Shown piece by piece: positions 1 to 7,908 of a stretch of DNA of 37,947 nucleotides (positions within the stretch are counted from its first letter, which is position 1; each line of letters begins with the position of its first letter). This DNA is from Longimicrobium sp. GTDB lineage: Bacteria; Gemmatimonadota; Gemmatimonadetes; Longimicrobiales; Longimicrobiaceae. The notes under the pieces are model-generated. The model was not told the DNA's origin, ran no database searches, and was given only the letters and a program-made list of their open reading frames with translations. Made by a program: the position numbers and the translations under genes. The stretch covers positions 1 through 37,947 of the forward strand of contig DASVTZ010000016.1 in assembly GCA_036387335.1 (NCBI GenBank), given 5' to 3'.

Positions 1-522
1 GAAGTCCTCGCGCCCCGACACCGCCAGCGAGCCGTACGTGAGACCATGATACCCGCCGTGGAAGGCGAGCACCCGCGGTTTTCCGGTGGCGATGGCGGCC
101 GTCTTGAGCGCGGCCTCCACCGCCTCGCCGCCCGAGTTGGCGAGGATGGAGCGCGTGAGGCCCCCCGGCGCGGCCTCGGCCAGCGCGCGCAGGAGCTCGG
201 CCTTGATGGCGGGCGGGTGCACGTCGCCCATGCCGTGCAGCAGGCGGGCGGCCTGGCGCTGCACGGCATCCACGATGCGCGGGTGCCCGTGCCCCGCGCC
301 GGCCACCGCGAAGGCCGCCGTCAGGTCCACGAAGACGTTGCCGTCCACGTCGCGCACGTTCGCCCCGCGCGCCTCGGCCCAGAACACGGGGAAGTCGTCC
401 GCCAGGTACGTGACGTTGGGCGACTCGTAGCGCGCCAGCTCCCCCGCCAGCCGCCGTGACTCCGGCCCCGGCGGCGGGCTCGCGAGCGTCGGCAGCTGCG
501 CGCCGAATGCTTCAGACCTCAC
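1..522 (-). CDS. Class-III (PLP-dependent) aminotransferase, N-terminal part
   Basis: This is the first 174 codons of a fold-type I, class-III aminotransferase (acetylornithine / glutamate-1-semialdehyde aminotransferase family); the rest lies beyond the left edge. The minus-strand frame stays open to base 1. It contains the family hallmarks [38 protein letters not shown] and [12 protein letters not shown], which form the substrate and PLP-phosphate region; the Schiff-base lysine would be in the missing half. The start is a GTG preceded by GGGAGG six bases upstream. That GTG overlaps the stop of the upstream HepT gene as GTGA, so translation may be coupled. Class-III membership is secure. The exact substrate cannot be told from this fragment. 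Confidence 0.9.
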   Translation of the reverse strand, partial: MRSEAFGAQLPTLASPPPGPESRRLAGELARYESPNVTYLADDFPVFWAEARGANVRDVDGNVFVDLTAAFAVAGAGHGHPRIVDAVQRQAARLLHGMGDVHPPAIKAELLRALAEAAPGGLTRSILANSGGEAVEAALKTAAIATGKPRVLAFHGGYHGLTYGSLAVSGREDF

Positions 523-884
523 GGGGCCTCCCGGCTACTCCTGTCGGACTCGGCGGTGAGCACGATCTGTAATTGGCGATGTGCCTGCACCGCATCCTGG
601 ACCGCCAAGTTCCACACGATCTTCGGGTCTACATTGAAGTAGGAGTGCGTGAGGATGTCACGAAATCCCGCCAGCCCGCGCCAGTCGACCTCCGCATGCC
701 GAGCACGTACCTCCGGAGGGATTTGCTTCGCGGCCTCTCCCACGATCTCGAAAGCTTTCATGACCGCGTAGAAGGTCCGGCGGTCGTCAACGAACTCGTC
801 GCGGGTTATACCCGAGGTAAATTCCTGGACATGGCCCAGAGCTTCGACCATGTCTTCCAGGAACGTCAGCCAATTACGCGACAA
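519..884 (-). CDS. hepT: HepT-like HEPN toxin (DUF86)
   Basis: A 121-residue HEPN-domain protein of the DUF86/HepT type. It carries the active-site motif RX4HXY as RDILTHSY, with Arg75, His80 and Tyr82. In characterised HepT/MntA (type VII) pairs this motif forms a ribonuclease centre, and the Tyr is the residue AMPylated by the MNT antitoxin. The start is a TTG at 884, chosen because [11 protein letters not shown] aligns with the usual HepT N-terminus; the next ATG, at 851, would remove helix 1. The gene starts inside the last codons of MntA (11-base overlap), and its stop overlaps the GTG start of the following aminotransferase. The toxin role is inferred from family and partner. Confidence 0.88.
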   Translation of the reverse strand: MSRNWLTFLEDMVEALGHVQEFTSGITRDEFVDDRRTFYAVMKAFEIVGEAAKQIPPEVRARHAEVDWRGLAGFRDILTHSYFNVDPKIVWNLAVQDAVQAHRQLQIVLTAESDRSSREAP

Positions 885-1179
885 GGAGCAGATCCCCGGT
901 TACGGATTGCTCCACGCGCGGCCGAAGCGTGCCAGGCGTAACCACGTCCACCCTCGTCTCGAACAGATCCTCGAGGAAGAACTTCAGGTCCATGTAGCCA
1001 CGGAACGTGGGCTCTGGTCCGAAATCCACGAGCACGTCCACGTCACTGGATTCGGTCGCCTCATCGCGGGCAACCGAGCCGAAAAGCGAAATGGAACGCA
1101 CTCCGAAACGATCCATCTCGGCGCGGTGCTCGCGCAGGAGGTGGATGACGCGGTCGCGGGAAAGCGGCTTCGGCTCCAT
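874..1179 (-). CDS. mntA: MntA-like MNT-domain nucleotidyltransferase antitoxin
   Basis: A 101-residue minimal nucleotidyltransferase. The fold signature GSX10DXD is present at Gly34-Ser35 and Asp46/Asp48, with a third acidic residue at Asp78 in RVDVVT, so the metal-binding triad looks complete and the enzyme is probably active. In type VII toxin-antitoxin systems MntA transfers AMP from ATP to the Tyr of the HepT RX4HXY motif and so silences the toxin. The immediately downstream, overlapping HepT gene supports that role. The start is ATG at 1179; no strong Shine-Dalgarno is seen. A second MNT gene lies 82 bases upstream on the same strand. Confidence 0.88.
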   Translation of the reverse strand: MEPKPLSRDRVIHLLREHRAEMDRFGVRSISLFGSVARDEATESSDVDVLVDFGPEPTFRGYMDLKFFLEDLFETRVDVVTPGTLRPRVEQSVTGDLLLVA

Positions 1180-1261
1180 CGCTCGTCAGATTAGCAGTTC
1201 GGTGGAATAGCTTCAGGTTATCGTGTGCGTGCGAGTGTCGAGTAAGTCGCTGACAATGGAT

Positions 1262-1552
1262 TCAGGCAACACGCACTGCCTCAGCGAGTACGCGGTCTTT
1301 GATTCGCGGCTTCAGCCCAGTGGGCGTGCCCATATCCACCGAGCGGCCGAGGATCTCCGCCAGCCGATCCCGGATCCCGATGTACTCGAACAGTCCGATG
1401 CCCGGCCCGAGTTCCACGAGCACGTCCACGTCACTGTCGGGGCCCGCTTCGCCGCGGGCGACGGAGCCGAAGATGGAGATCTCCTGCACGCCAAGGGTGC
1501 GGAGCTCGTCCATGTGCGCGCGGAGGAGTGACAGCGCCTCGTCCCGATCCAT
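1262..1552 (-). CDS. Second MNT-domain nucleotidyltransferase, no HEPN partner adjacent
   Basis: A 96-residue MNT protein, clearly related to the neighbour at 874-1179. It has GSX10DXD (Gly29-Ser30, Asp41, Asp43) and Asp73 in RSVDMGTP, so the catalytic residues are retained. No HEPN gene follows directly: 82 bases of non-coding sequence separate it from the MntA/HepT pair. It may be a solitary MNT whose HepT was lost, or a further member of the same operon that also acts on HepT. It starts with ATG at 1552 with a weak ribosome site. The nucleotidyltransferase fold is secure; the biological role is open. Confidence 0.85.
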   Translation of the reverse strand: MDRDEALSLLRAHMDELRTLGVQEISIFGSVARGEAGPDSDVDVLVELGPGIGLFEYIGIRDRLAEILGRSVDMGTPTGLKPRIKDRVLAEAVRVA

Positions 1553-1597
1553 GTTGGTCCGCTCCAGGCGATGAGTGGCTCGTCTGCCGGCACCGCA

Positions 1598-1621
1598 GGA
1601 AGAACCGCGCCGCGGGCGATG
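1598..1621. repeat. 24-bp direct repeat, copy 1
   Basis: Begins GGAAGAACCG and ends CGGGCGATG. It matches the copy at 2469-2492 at 23 of 24 positions (C versus G at the eleventh base). It lies 22 bases beyond the stop of the beta-barrel gene. Confidence 0.7.
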
Positions 1622-1643
1622 GGCGCTGTTCCCTGCGCCGCAC

Positions 1644-2417
1644 CTACCGCCGGAACGGATGATCCGCCGTCAGGTACAGGTAGACGCCGCGCGGGCCGTG
1701 AGTCGCCGGGTCGAACGGGAACGCGATGCCGGGAACGAGCTGGGCGTCGCCGCCGATGTCGAAGGCGTACTGCAGGCCGGGGCTCAGCACCCATCCCCGG
1801 TCCTCGCCGCCGCCGATGGCCAGCGGGGTCTCTTCGCTCCCGTACACCGCGTCCATCAGCAGCGTCAGGCGGGGGATCGGGCGCCACATCGCGCTCTCGC
1901 CCACGGTGAAGCCCACCGGCGATCCGCCCTCCAGCGGCACCGCGGCGTTGACGTTGGTGTGGAGGAAGAGACGGCCGTCCGCCAGGCGCAGCGAGGCCGG
2001 GAGGAGAAGCTCCGCCTCGCTCTCGCCGCCGCCCCGGCTCTCGTCGCCGGTGGGCAGGGTGAGCGAGATGCCGGGCGACAGGGTGAGAAGCTTCCCCGAT
2101 CCTCCCAGCAGCCCGAAGCGGTACCCCACCTCCACGTCGCCGATGCCCTGCGCGCCGCCGGCGGTGTGCACCAGCGGGATCGACAGGTCCAGCTGGTGGC
2201 GCTCGCCGCCCAGCGGCCATTCGTGGCCGTACACGCCTTCCCATGCCCCGCCGCGCGTGCGCGTCCAGTGCGCGATCTGCTGGAGGTGGCCGGCTTCCTG
2301 GTTGTACGCCTCTTCCACGAGGAAGCCGGTCACCTCCGCTTCCTCCTCCTGCGCCCGCGCGGGGTGCGCCGCGAGTGGAAGAAGGAGCGCCAGGAGCGTG
2401 CATGTCCGTCGCATCAT
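1644..2417 (-). CDS. Secreted outer-membrane beta-barrel protein (transporter-like)
   Basis: A 257-residue protein with a clear Sec signal peptide (MMRRTCTLLALLLPLAAHPARAQ) followed by alternating amphipathic segments ending in an aromatic residue, such as GIGDVEVGYRFGL and LSPGLQYAFDIG, and a terminal strand VYLYLTADHPFRR. This is the pattern of the small outer-membrane barrel proteins often grouped with phenol-degradation MetA or transporter-like families. The start at 2417 is chosen over an in-frame upstream codon because a GAGAGGACGG ribosome site precedes the tandem ATG ATG and the signal peptide then begins at residue 1. Near-identical 24-bp repeats lie on both sides of the gene. The cargo, if any, is unknown. 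Confidence 0.75.
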   Translation of the reverse strand: MMRRTCTLLALLLPLAAHPARAQEEEAEVTGFLVEEAYNQEAGHLQQIAHWTRTRGGAWEGVYGHEWPLGGERHQLDLSIPLVHTAGGAQGIGDVEVGYRFGLLGGSGKLLTLSPGISLTLPTGDESRGGGESEAELLLPASLRLADGRLFLHTNVNAAVPLEGGSPVGFTVGESAMWRPIPRLTLLMDAVYGSEETPLAIGGGEDRGWVLSPGLQYAFDIGGDAQLVPGIAFPFDPATHGPRGVYLYLTADHPFRR

Positions 2418-2468
2418 GTCCGTCCTCTCTCTGCGTTTGGGTGGCTGGGGCATCGCGCCCGCGCATGA

Positions 2469-2492
2469 GGAAGAACCGGGCCGCGGGCGATG
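2469..2492. repeat. 24-bp direct repeat, copy 2
   Basis: Second copy of the repeat at 1598-1621 in the same orientation, with one mismatch. It lies 13 bases beyond the stop of the GNAT gene. Both copies therefore sit just downstream of a minus-strand gene, like the other repeat families in this window. Confidence 0.7.
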
Positions 2493-2505
2493 AGCGGGCT
2501 GCGCC

Positions 2506-2964
2506 CTACCGCTTCTCCCCGTCCAGCCAGCGCGTCATGATGTGGCGGTCGTGCGCGTCGAAGCCCAGGCGGCGGTAGAGGCGCTGGGCGGCGTCGTTCT
2601 CCCATCCCACCTCCAGGCGCAGCGCGCGGACGCCCCATGCGGCGCACGCGGCGGCGGCTTCCTCCACCGCGCGCGCCCCGACTCCGCCGCTTCGGAAGCC
2701 TTCGCGCACGTACAGCTCGTCGAGGAGCGCGAACCTCCCCGCGAACTCCAGCGAGAAGCCCAGGGTGACCACCATGTAGCCCGCCGGCGCTCCACCGCCC
2801 TCCACGAACCAGACACGGCCCAGCGCGGGGTCCGCGAGGAGCGCGGCGAGCCCGCTGCGCGCGGCCGGCTCGTCCAGCGCGATCCGCTCGTGGAGGTAGA
2901 ACTCGCGCATCAGCGCCAGGACTTCGTCCTCGTCGCCGGGGAGGGCGGGGCGGAGGGCGGTCAC
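2506..2964 (-). CDS. GNAT-family N-acetyltransferase
   Basis: A 152-residue single-domain GNAT acetyltransferase using acetyl-CoA. Motif A is seen in LLDELYVREGFRSGGVGARAVEEA, a version of the Q/RxxGxG/A pyrophosphate-binding loop. Motif B is LRLEVGWENDAAQRLYRRLGF, the typical NxxAxxLYxxxGF segment. The start is placed at GTG 2964, which overlaps the CorA stop as GTGA and is the usual arrangement for coupled translation; an in-frame codon at 2982 is possible but lies deeper inside corA. It is the last gene of an SCP2-CorA-GNAT operon. The acceptor substrate is unknown. Confidence 0.88.
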   Translation of the reverse strand: MTALRPALPGDEDEVLALMREFYLHERIALDEPAARSGLAALLADPALGRVWFVEGGGAPAGYMVVTLGFSLEFAGRFALLDELYVREGFRSGGVGARAVEEAAAACAAWGVRALRLEVGWENDAAQRLYRRLGFDAHDRHIMTRWLDGEKR

Positions 2965-4070
2965 GAGCGGCCTCCCAGCCACCCCCGCCGCCAGAAGAAG
3001 GCGATCAGCCCGATGGTCACCAACCCCATCAGCCCCTCGGCCACGGAGAGCGAGCGGAGCCAGTGGGGAGCGGTATCGAGGTTCATCCCGTACACGCCCG
3101 TAATGAAGCTGAGCGGGATGAAGACGGCGGAGAAGACCGTCAGCACCTTCATGATCTCGTTGGTGCGGTTCCCCACGCTGGAAAGGTACAGGTCCGTGAG
3201 CGAGGCGCCCAGCTCGCGGCAGGTCTCCACCAGGTCCAGGATCTGGACGAGGTGGTCCTGCACGTCGCGCAGGTACACCACCGTGCCCGGCGCCACCAGC
3301 TCGGACGGGGGCTCGCGCACCAGGTAGGCGAGCGCATCGCGCAGCGGCCAGATGGCGCGCCGCAGCGCCACCAGGTCGCGGCGCACGCCGTGGAGCTGGT
3401 TCATCGCCTCGCGGCCGGGACGCCCCAGGATCTCGTCCTCCAGCAGGTCCAGCCGCTCCGCGTACGTCTCCACCACGGGAAAGCAGTTGTCCACGATCGC
3501 GTCCAGGATGGCGTAGGCCAGGTAGTCCGGCCCCGCGCCGCGGATGCGCCCACGCGAGCGGCGGATGCGGTCGCGCACCGGGTCCAGCGGATCGCCCGCG
3601 CGCTCCTGAAACGAGATCACGTAGTCGCGCCCCACGAAGAGCGACACCTGCTCCAGGTCCAGGTGCGGGCAGAGGCGCACCATGCGCGCGACCAGGAAGA
3701 GGTGGTCGTCGAACAGCTCGCTCTTCGTCTGCTGGCCGATGTGCCCCACGTCCTCCACCGCCAGCCCGTGCAGCCCGAAGACGTCGGCGACGGCGCGCAG
3801 GGTGGGCGCGTGGCGCACCTCCTCCACGTTGACCCAGAGGACCGGGTACCGCCCGCGCAGAAGCCCCAGCTGCTCCACGCTCTCCACGTCGAACTCGGTG
3901 ATCTCGTGCGGGCCGTAGGCGATCACGTTCACGCGCGGCGGCGACGCGTCCGGGTCCGACGGCAGGGTGCCCGGCGAAGATCCCGGGGGCGTGCCTGGGC
4001 CGTGGAAGCCGACGCGCGCGGCGGTCCTCCCCGCGGCCAGGGGGAGGCGCAGGAGGTCGCGGCGCTTCAC
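2961..4070 (-). CDS. corA: CorA-family magnesium/cobalt transporter
   Basis: A 369-residue CorA/MIT-family cation channel of the inner membrane. It has the usual long cytoplasmic N-terminal alpha/beta domain, a helix-rich stalk (about 160-305) and two C-terminal transmembrane helices at about 309-329 and 345-361. TM1 ends in the family signature YGMN (327-330), which forms the selectivity filter. The loop after it reads LDTAPHW, not the more common F/E-rich form. The first 45 residues are basic and Pro/Gly-rich and look like a lineage-specific extension; the GTG start at 4070 is therefore the less certain end. It lies 34 bases after the SCP2-like gene and overlaps the GNAT gene by 4 bases. 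Confidence 0.94.
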   Translation of the reverse strand: MKRRDLLRLPLAAGRTAARVGFHGPGTPPGSSPGTLPSDPDASPPRVNVIAYGPHEITEFDVESVEQLGLLRGRYPVLWVNVEEVRHAPTLRAVADVFGLHGLAVEDVGHIGQQTKSELFDDHLFLVARMVRLCPHLDLEQVSLFVGRDYVISFQERAGDPLDPVRDRIRRSRGRIRGAGPDYLAYAILDAIVDNCFPVVETYAERLDLLEDEILGRPGREAMNQLHGVRRDLVALRRAIWPLRDALAYLVREPPSELVAPGTVVYLRDVQDHLVQILDLVETCRELGASLTDLYLSSVGNRTNEIMKVLTVFSAVFIPLSFITGVYGMNLDTAPHWLRSLSVAEGLMGLVTIGLIAFFWRRGWLGGRS

Positions 4071-4104
4071 GCGGGCGGCCCGGCGGTTGGCGGCGCGCGC
4101 ACGG

Positions 4105-4524
4105 TCAGCGCGGAAAGACGCCGCCCGCCTCGGACGCCGCGGCCAGCATCTCGCGGGCGGCGGGCGCGTACATCGCGATCGACATCAGGCTGCCCCGCTC
4201 CAGCCGCAGCTCGCCGCGCATGACGGCGGAGACGGGGTCCATGCCGCCGGAGAGGATGCTCCGCCAGCTCGCGGCCTCCGCGCGCAGCACGAAGGGCGCG
4301 GAGTCGCGGTCCTCCGCCGTGGCGACGCGGGTGCCGCGGCAGGCGCCCTCGTACAGGTCCAGGAAGACGGCGCGCTCTTCGCCGATCCCGAGCGCGGGGT
4401 CGGCGCCCATCACCAGCACCACGGCGTCGCGCCAGTCGGCGGCCACGGCGGCGTAGTTGGGGCGGTCGTTGAGCGCCTGGCAGCAGGCGCGGGCCCACTC
4501 TGCGGTGAACACCTGGGTCGGCAC
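4105..4524 (-). CDS. SCP-2 (sterol carrier)-like domain protein
   Basis: A 139-residue soluble protein with an SCP-2-like fold. Its C-terminal half reads LSGGMDPVSAVMRGELRL followed by RGSLMSIAMYAPAAREML, which matches the conserved G-x-x-x-P-x-x-x-x-x-x-G-x-L and late-helix pattern of SCP-2 proteins that bind lipids or other hydrophobic ligands. There is no signal peptide, so it should be cytoplasmic. It is the first gene of a probable operon with corA and GNAT. Ligand and process are unknown; the family assignment rests on pattern recognition only. Confidence 0.72.
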   Translation of the reverse strand: MPTQVFTAEWARACCQALNDRPNYAAVAADWRDAVVLVMGADPALGIGEERAVFLDLYEGACRGTRVATAEDRDSAPFVLRAEAASWRSILSGGMDPVSAVMRGELRLERGSLMSIAMYAPAAREMLAAASEAGGVFPR

Positions 4525-4753
4525 GGCGGGGCTCCTGGGCGTGGGCGGACGGGTCTCGTGGCGCCAACGCTAGCGCGGCGGAGCGGCGCGGTCAAATCAC
4601 GTGGGGAATTTCCCTACCCGGCGGTGCGCGATGTGGGGAGGAAGCCGCCTCGCGACAGACATTTCCCTATGTTGCGGTGCGGGCCCGCGGGATAGATTGT
4701 GCGCATCCTGATGGACGATGGATCGAGACTGGAACGATACAGGAGACGCTCAC

Positions 4754-5248
4754 ATGCGTAACGCTTTCTACAATCTGCCGGTTCTGGGGATGATCGTGCT
4801 CGCCGCCGCGTGCGGCGGCGGCGACAAGCCGGCCGAGACCACCAACGACACGCCGCAGGGTGCCAGCACCCCGACGGTCACCACCGAGGCGCCGGCCGTC
4901 ACGACCGACGCGCCGAACACCGCGGCCACCACGCCGCAGGCGCAGGGCACGGTGCACACGGTGCGCATGGTCACCACGCAGGGCGGCGCCTCCGGGCAGT
5001 TCGAGCCGTCCAGCATCACCGTCAAGAAGGGTGACGTGATCAAGTTCGTGAGCCAGGGGAACGCGGTTCACAACGTGTCGTTCCCGGCCGACCAGAATGC
5101 CGGCAAGTCGAACCTCCCCGCCCCGAGCCAGTTCCTGAGCGACGGCCAGAGCTACGACCTGCAGGTCACGATGGATGCCGGCACGTACAACATCCAGTGC
5201 GACCCCCACGCCTCCATGGGGATGAAGGCCGCGATCACGGTGCAGTAA
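4754..5248 (+). CDS. Plastocyanin-like cupredoxin lipoprotein
   Basis: A 164-residue lipoprotein with a type I copper domain. The signal peptide ends in LAAAC (Cys20), giving a lipid-anchored periplasmic protein. Residues 21-65 are a Thr/Pro/Ala-rich linker. The cupredoxin domain (about 68-164) has the copper ligands His106 (AVHNVSF), Cys149, His152 and Met157, with the plastocyanin spacing C-X2-H-X4-M in YNIQCDPHASMGM. It should carry single electrons in the envelope. The start at 4754 has AGGAG eight bases upstream; an earlier in-frame ATG at 4718 would add 12 residues before the signal peptide. A weak promoter-like pair, TTGCGG-15-TAGATT, ends at 4698. It is transcribed divergently from the SCP2-corA operon. 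Confidence 0.9.
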   Translation: MRNAFYNLPVLGMIVLAAACGGGDKPAETTNDTPQGASTPTVTTEAPAVTTDAPNTAATTPQAQGTVHTVRMVTTQGGASGQFEPSSITVKKGDVIKFVSQGNAVHNVSFPADQNAGKSNLPAPSQFLSDGQSYDLQVTMDAGTYNIQCDPHASMGMKAAITVQ

Positions 5249-5272
5249 ACGGGGAGGCCCTCACCCCCCCCG

Positions 5273-5306
5273 CCCCCCCTCTCCCAAACCGCTGGGAGAG
5301 GGGGGG
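5273..5306. terminator. Strong hairpin between convergent genes
   Basis: A perfect 13-bp stem, CCCCCCCTCTCCC pairing with GGGAGAGGGGGGG, around an 8-base loop. It starts 24 bases after the cupredoxin stop and precedes the convergent DUF4249 gene. There is no T-tract, so intrinsic termination is plausible but not certain. Confidence 0.5.
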
Positions 5307-5332
5307 AGGGCCTGCCCCCCGGCACAAACGCC

Positions 5333-5434
5333 GGTAGGGGCAGACCTGCGTGTCTGCCCTCCTCGCCGCCACACCAACCCCCGCCCCCGCACCCCCACCC
5401 CCGTAGGGGCCGTCCCACGTGGCTGCCCGTGCCC
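5333..5434. repeat. GTAGGGGC two-module palindromic repeat, copy 1
   Basis: Module A (GTAGGGGCAGACCTGCGTGT and following bases) and module B (GTAGGGGCCGTCCCACGTGG and following bases) are each able to fold on themselves. They are separated by about 40 bases of C-rich spacer. The same order of two GTAGGGGC modules around a C-rich spacer recurs at 22946-23045 and, inverted, at 37624-37724. Confidence 0.7.
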
Positions 5435-5486
5435 CGCCGCGCGTCGTCCCCCGCGCCTCACGCGAACAAACGAGACCCGCCCATCC

Positions 5487-6509
5487 TCACCCCAAACACC
5501 GCACGATCCCCGTCTTCTTGCTGACCTCTTCCGTCTGCACGTGGACGCGCAGGTACAGCGGCACCAGCGACCCGAACACTCCCACCCCGTCGCCGCTGAC
5601 ACTGGAAATGCGCACCGGGCCGGACGGGTTGAAGCGCCCGCCCCGCACCCCGTTCACGTAGTTGCGATCCGCCGCGGCAATCACCATCTCCGCGAACACC
5701 CCGTCCGGAAAGCCCGTCTGCAGCGCCGCCAGCGCCGCGTTGTCGTACTCGAAGCGGTCGAAGACGCCGAACTCGCTGGGAAGCGCGATGGTGGTGTCCT
5801 CTTCGGAGATCGCCAGCCCGACCAGCTCCAGCGGGTCCGGGATCGCCGCCTGAATCCCGGTGCGCGCCAGGGCCGAGCGCAGGTCGAAGATGCGGATGGG
5901 CGCGATGTAGCTCCAGGCGCTGTCCGCGCGCGTCCACGCCACCGGCAGGATGCGCTGGGGAGGCAGCGCGCACAGCGCGGAGGCACGCGACGCGGCCCGC
6001 GTGGTGAACGGGAGGCCGGCGAGCCCGAACGCCCCGGGCACGTGAGTCCGCCCCTGGATCACCCCCCCTTCGGGCGTCTCCACGCGCAACAGGTACACGG
6101 AACCGGGGCGCACCCACGATCCTTCATCCGAGGACGACAGGTAGCAGCTCGCCTTCACCGACCCCGGCTCCTCCTTGAAATAGTCGCCGGGGACGCGGAA
6201 GCACGTCTGGGTAGTTTCCTCGAAAGTGATGGTGCGCCCGCCCGGAGCGGTGACGGTGACGCGGGCGCCCGTGACGCCGCGGACGTCGCGCCCGTCCAGC
6301 GAGCGGTGCAGGACGACCGCCTGCACGGGAATGTCGGTGCGCAGCACGGCCTCCACGGCCACCACCTCCTCGCCCGCGGGGAGGGAGACGTCGGCCAGCG
6401 TGCAGGCGCCCGCCAGGAGGAGCGGCGCCAGGCATACGAGGCGGTGGAAAGGATGCAAGTGGAGCCCGATGTGAAAGGAGCGCGCGCAGTCCGCCGACAG
6501 TCGCACCAT
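5487..6509 (-). CDS. DUF4249-type surface lipoprotein
   Basis: A 340-residue predicted lipoprotein. After a basic N-terminus and hydrophobic stretch it has LAGAC (Cys36) as likely lipidation site. The mature part begins with ADVSLPAGEEVVAVEAVLRTD and continues through ARVTVTAPGGRTITFEE and GSVYLLRVETPEGGVIQGRT. That layout, a beta-sandwich N-terminal domain that processes a value into text-like strands, resembles DUF4249 proteins, which are common next to TonB-dependent receptors in Bacteroidota; none is adjacent here. The start at ATG 6509 was chosen because it puts the signal peptide near the N-terminus; upstream in-frame codons give a non-signal extension. Function unknown. Confidence 0.68.
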   Translation of the reverse strand: MVRLSADCARSFHIGLHLHPFHRLVCLAPLLLAGACTLADVSLPAGEEVVAVEAVLRTDIPVQAVVLHRSLDGRDVRGVTGARVTVTAPGGRTITFEETTQTCFRVPGDYFKEEPGSVKASCYLSSSDEGSWVRPGSVYLLRVETPEGGVIQGRTHVPGAFGLAGLPFTTRAASRASALCALPPQRILPVAWTRADSAWSYIAPIRIFDLRSALARTGIQAAIPDPLELVGLAISEEDTTIALPSEFGVFDRFEYDNAALAALQTGFPDGVFAEMVIAAADRNYVNGVRGGRFNPSGPVRISSVSGDGVGVFGSLVPLYLRVHVQTEEVSKKTGIVRCLG

Positions 6510-6628
6510 GCATACCCCCGAACGCCCCCGGCGGGGTCCATCGTGCACGATCGGCCGGCTGCTACCGTTGCAGAGTTGGCCCGGTCTCTGCAACTGATAG
6601 AGGCCAGAACACAACGGCGCGGTCCGGG

Positions 6629-6657
6629 TTGCAGAATCGTAAGTCACGTGTTACATT
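6629..6657 (+). promoter_or_regulatory. Predicted sigma70-type promoter for the glycine-zipper gene
   Basis: TTGCAG (6629-6634) and TACATT (6652-6657) are separated by 17 bases, a near-ideal housekeeping arrangement. Transcription would start near 6664, about 50 bases before the ATG at 6715. The same TTGC-type -35 recurs at 16342 and 31105. Confidence 0.5.
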
Positions 6658-6714
6658 GGAGTTACGTGAACTGCGCGGGTCGCGAGACACTTTGGCTAAC
6701 AGCAGGAGAGAGCG

Positions 6715-7290
6715 ATGCGTGTCCTCAAAGCAGCACTTGTGGTGTCCGTTCTAGTGGGCGCAGCGGCATGCGGGCGTGACGCAGCGCCGAAGGCCACCGC
6801 TCCCTCCAGCGACCTGACCTGGCTGGACAGCCTGGGCGTCTCCGACGCGGCGGTGAAGACGATGGCTCCGACGGCGGCGTCGCCGACCGAGCTGGGTCTC
6901 GCCGCGACCGACTCGTCGGCGCCGATGCTGGCGGCGGCGGCCCCGGTGAAGGCGCCGGAGGCCAAGTCGTCCACGTCGAGCACGCGCCGCAGCACCGCGC
7001 GCCGCTCGTCCTCGGGGCGCCGGCGTTCCAGCGGGAGCAGCTCGGGGAGCTACAGCGGCAACTCGGGCGGGTACGAGAGCAGCGGCACCTACCGCGCCCC
7101 TACGGCGGTCGTGAAGCGCAACACGCGCCGTGACGCCGCCATCGGCGCGGGTGCGGGCGCGGTGATCGGGGCGGTGGCCGGCGGACGCAGCCACCGGGTG
7201 CGCGGAGCGGTGCTCGGCGCCGTCGCCGGGGGCGCCGCGGGCGCCATCATCGGGCACCACGTGGACAAGAAGACCGTCTACGTCCCCTGA
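6715..7290 (+). CDS. Glycine-zipper lipoprotein (YMGG/2TM type)
   Basis: A 191-residue lipoprotein. The signal peptide ends in GAAAC (Cys19). A long linker follows, rich in Ser, Thr and Arg at about 83-125 and then Gly/Ser/Tyr. The C-terminal domain (about 137-186) is a double glycine zipper, AAIGAGAGAVIGAVAGG and GAVLGAVAGGAAGAIIG, ending in HHVDKK, as in YMGG/17-kDa surface antigen-like proteins that insert as paired helices in the outer membrane. It has an AGGAGAG ribosome site and its own promoter and terminator, so it is probably monocistronic. Likely an envelope-stability protein; no precise function can be given. Confidence 0.85.
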   Translation: MRVLKAALVVSVLVGAAACGRDAAPKATAPSSDLTWLDSLGVSDAAVKTMAPTAASPTELGLAATDSSAPMLAAAAPVKAPEAKSSTSSTRRSTARRSSSGRRRSSGSSSGSYSGNSGGYESSGTYRAPTAVVKRNTRRDAAIGAGAGAVIGAVAGGRSHRVRGAVLGAVAGGAAGAIIGHHVDKKTVYVP

Positions 7291-7311
7291 TCTGCGGGGC
7301 TGGACGAAGTG

Positions 7312-7343
7312 CGGCGGGCCGGGCGATTTCGCCCGGCCCGCCG
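7312..7343 (+). terminator. Rho-independent-type terminator
   Basis: A perfect 14-bp GC stem (CGGCGGGCCGGGCG and its complement) closes an ATTT loop 22 bases after the glycine-zipper stop. It is followed by a short T-containing run (TCGTTTCTG). Confidence 0.75.
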
Positions 7344-7551
7344 TCGTTTCTGCATCCTCCCCAGGCATCAGAATCGGCTCGCGGAAACGCCGCCGGAATG
7401 CGTAAGGTACAGTCATTGCGTTACTTACCCGCAATTCTCCGGAATCGGCGGGCGAGAGCCGCCCCATCCGGATCGAGAGGCGCCGCACTGGGGAGGCTCC
7501 GATGACGCACCAGCAGCGGGTGCATCCGCGGACCGCGGGGGAGGGCTGACC

Positions 7552-7902
7552 ATGCCACACCGGACCTTTCGCGACGCGGACGGGGTGGAGTGGCAGGTGT
7601 GGAACGTGGTGCCGCACGTGCTGCAGGAGGGGACCGAGCGGCGCATCCGCGTGCGCCGCGATCCCGAGCCGGAGCCGCACGATCCCGAGCGCCGCGCACA
7701 CCCCGAGCGGCGGCGTGCGGCCGAGCGGCGCGCCCGGCTGCGCATGCACCTCAGCCCATCGCTGCAGGGTGGGTGGCTGGTGTTCGAGGCGGACACGGAG
7801 AAGCGGCGCATCACCCCGATCCCGCGGGGGTGGGACTCGCTTCCGGACGACGAGCTGGACCGCATCCGGCTCCGGGCCGATCCCGTGCCCCGGCGGAGCT
7901 GA
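7552..7902 (+). CDS. Small conserved protein of a three-copy family, copy 1
   Basis: A 116-residue protein I do not recognise. It begins MPHRTFRDADGVEWQVWNVV, has a central Arg/Glu/Pro-rich stretch (about 28-64), and ends with GGWLVFEADTEKRRITPIP then W and an acidic segment. The same plan is found in the next gene and in the one at 23349: start xLRxFxDxxGxEWxVWxVxP, variable charged middle, GGWLxFE, RRLxPxPxxW, Asp/Glu-Leu. No signal peptide or membrane segment is visible, so it should be cytoplasmic. The start has GGGGGAGGG just upstream. The conserved Trp-rich ends suggest two short beta units bridged by a flexible charged linker. Function unknown. Confidence 0.75.
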   Translation: MPHRTFRDADGVEWQVWNVVPHVLQEGTERRIRVRRDPEPEPHDPERRAHPERRRAAERRARLRMHLSPSLQGGWLVFEADTEKRRITPIPRGWDSLPDDELDRIRLRADPVPRRS

Positions 7903-7908
7903 CGTCCG

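Noticed and set aside
46..459. Plus-strand open frames across the left edge
   Set aside because: They are Arg/Ala/Pro-rich translations of the strand opposite a clear aminotransferase frame.
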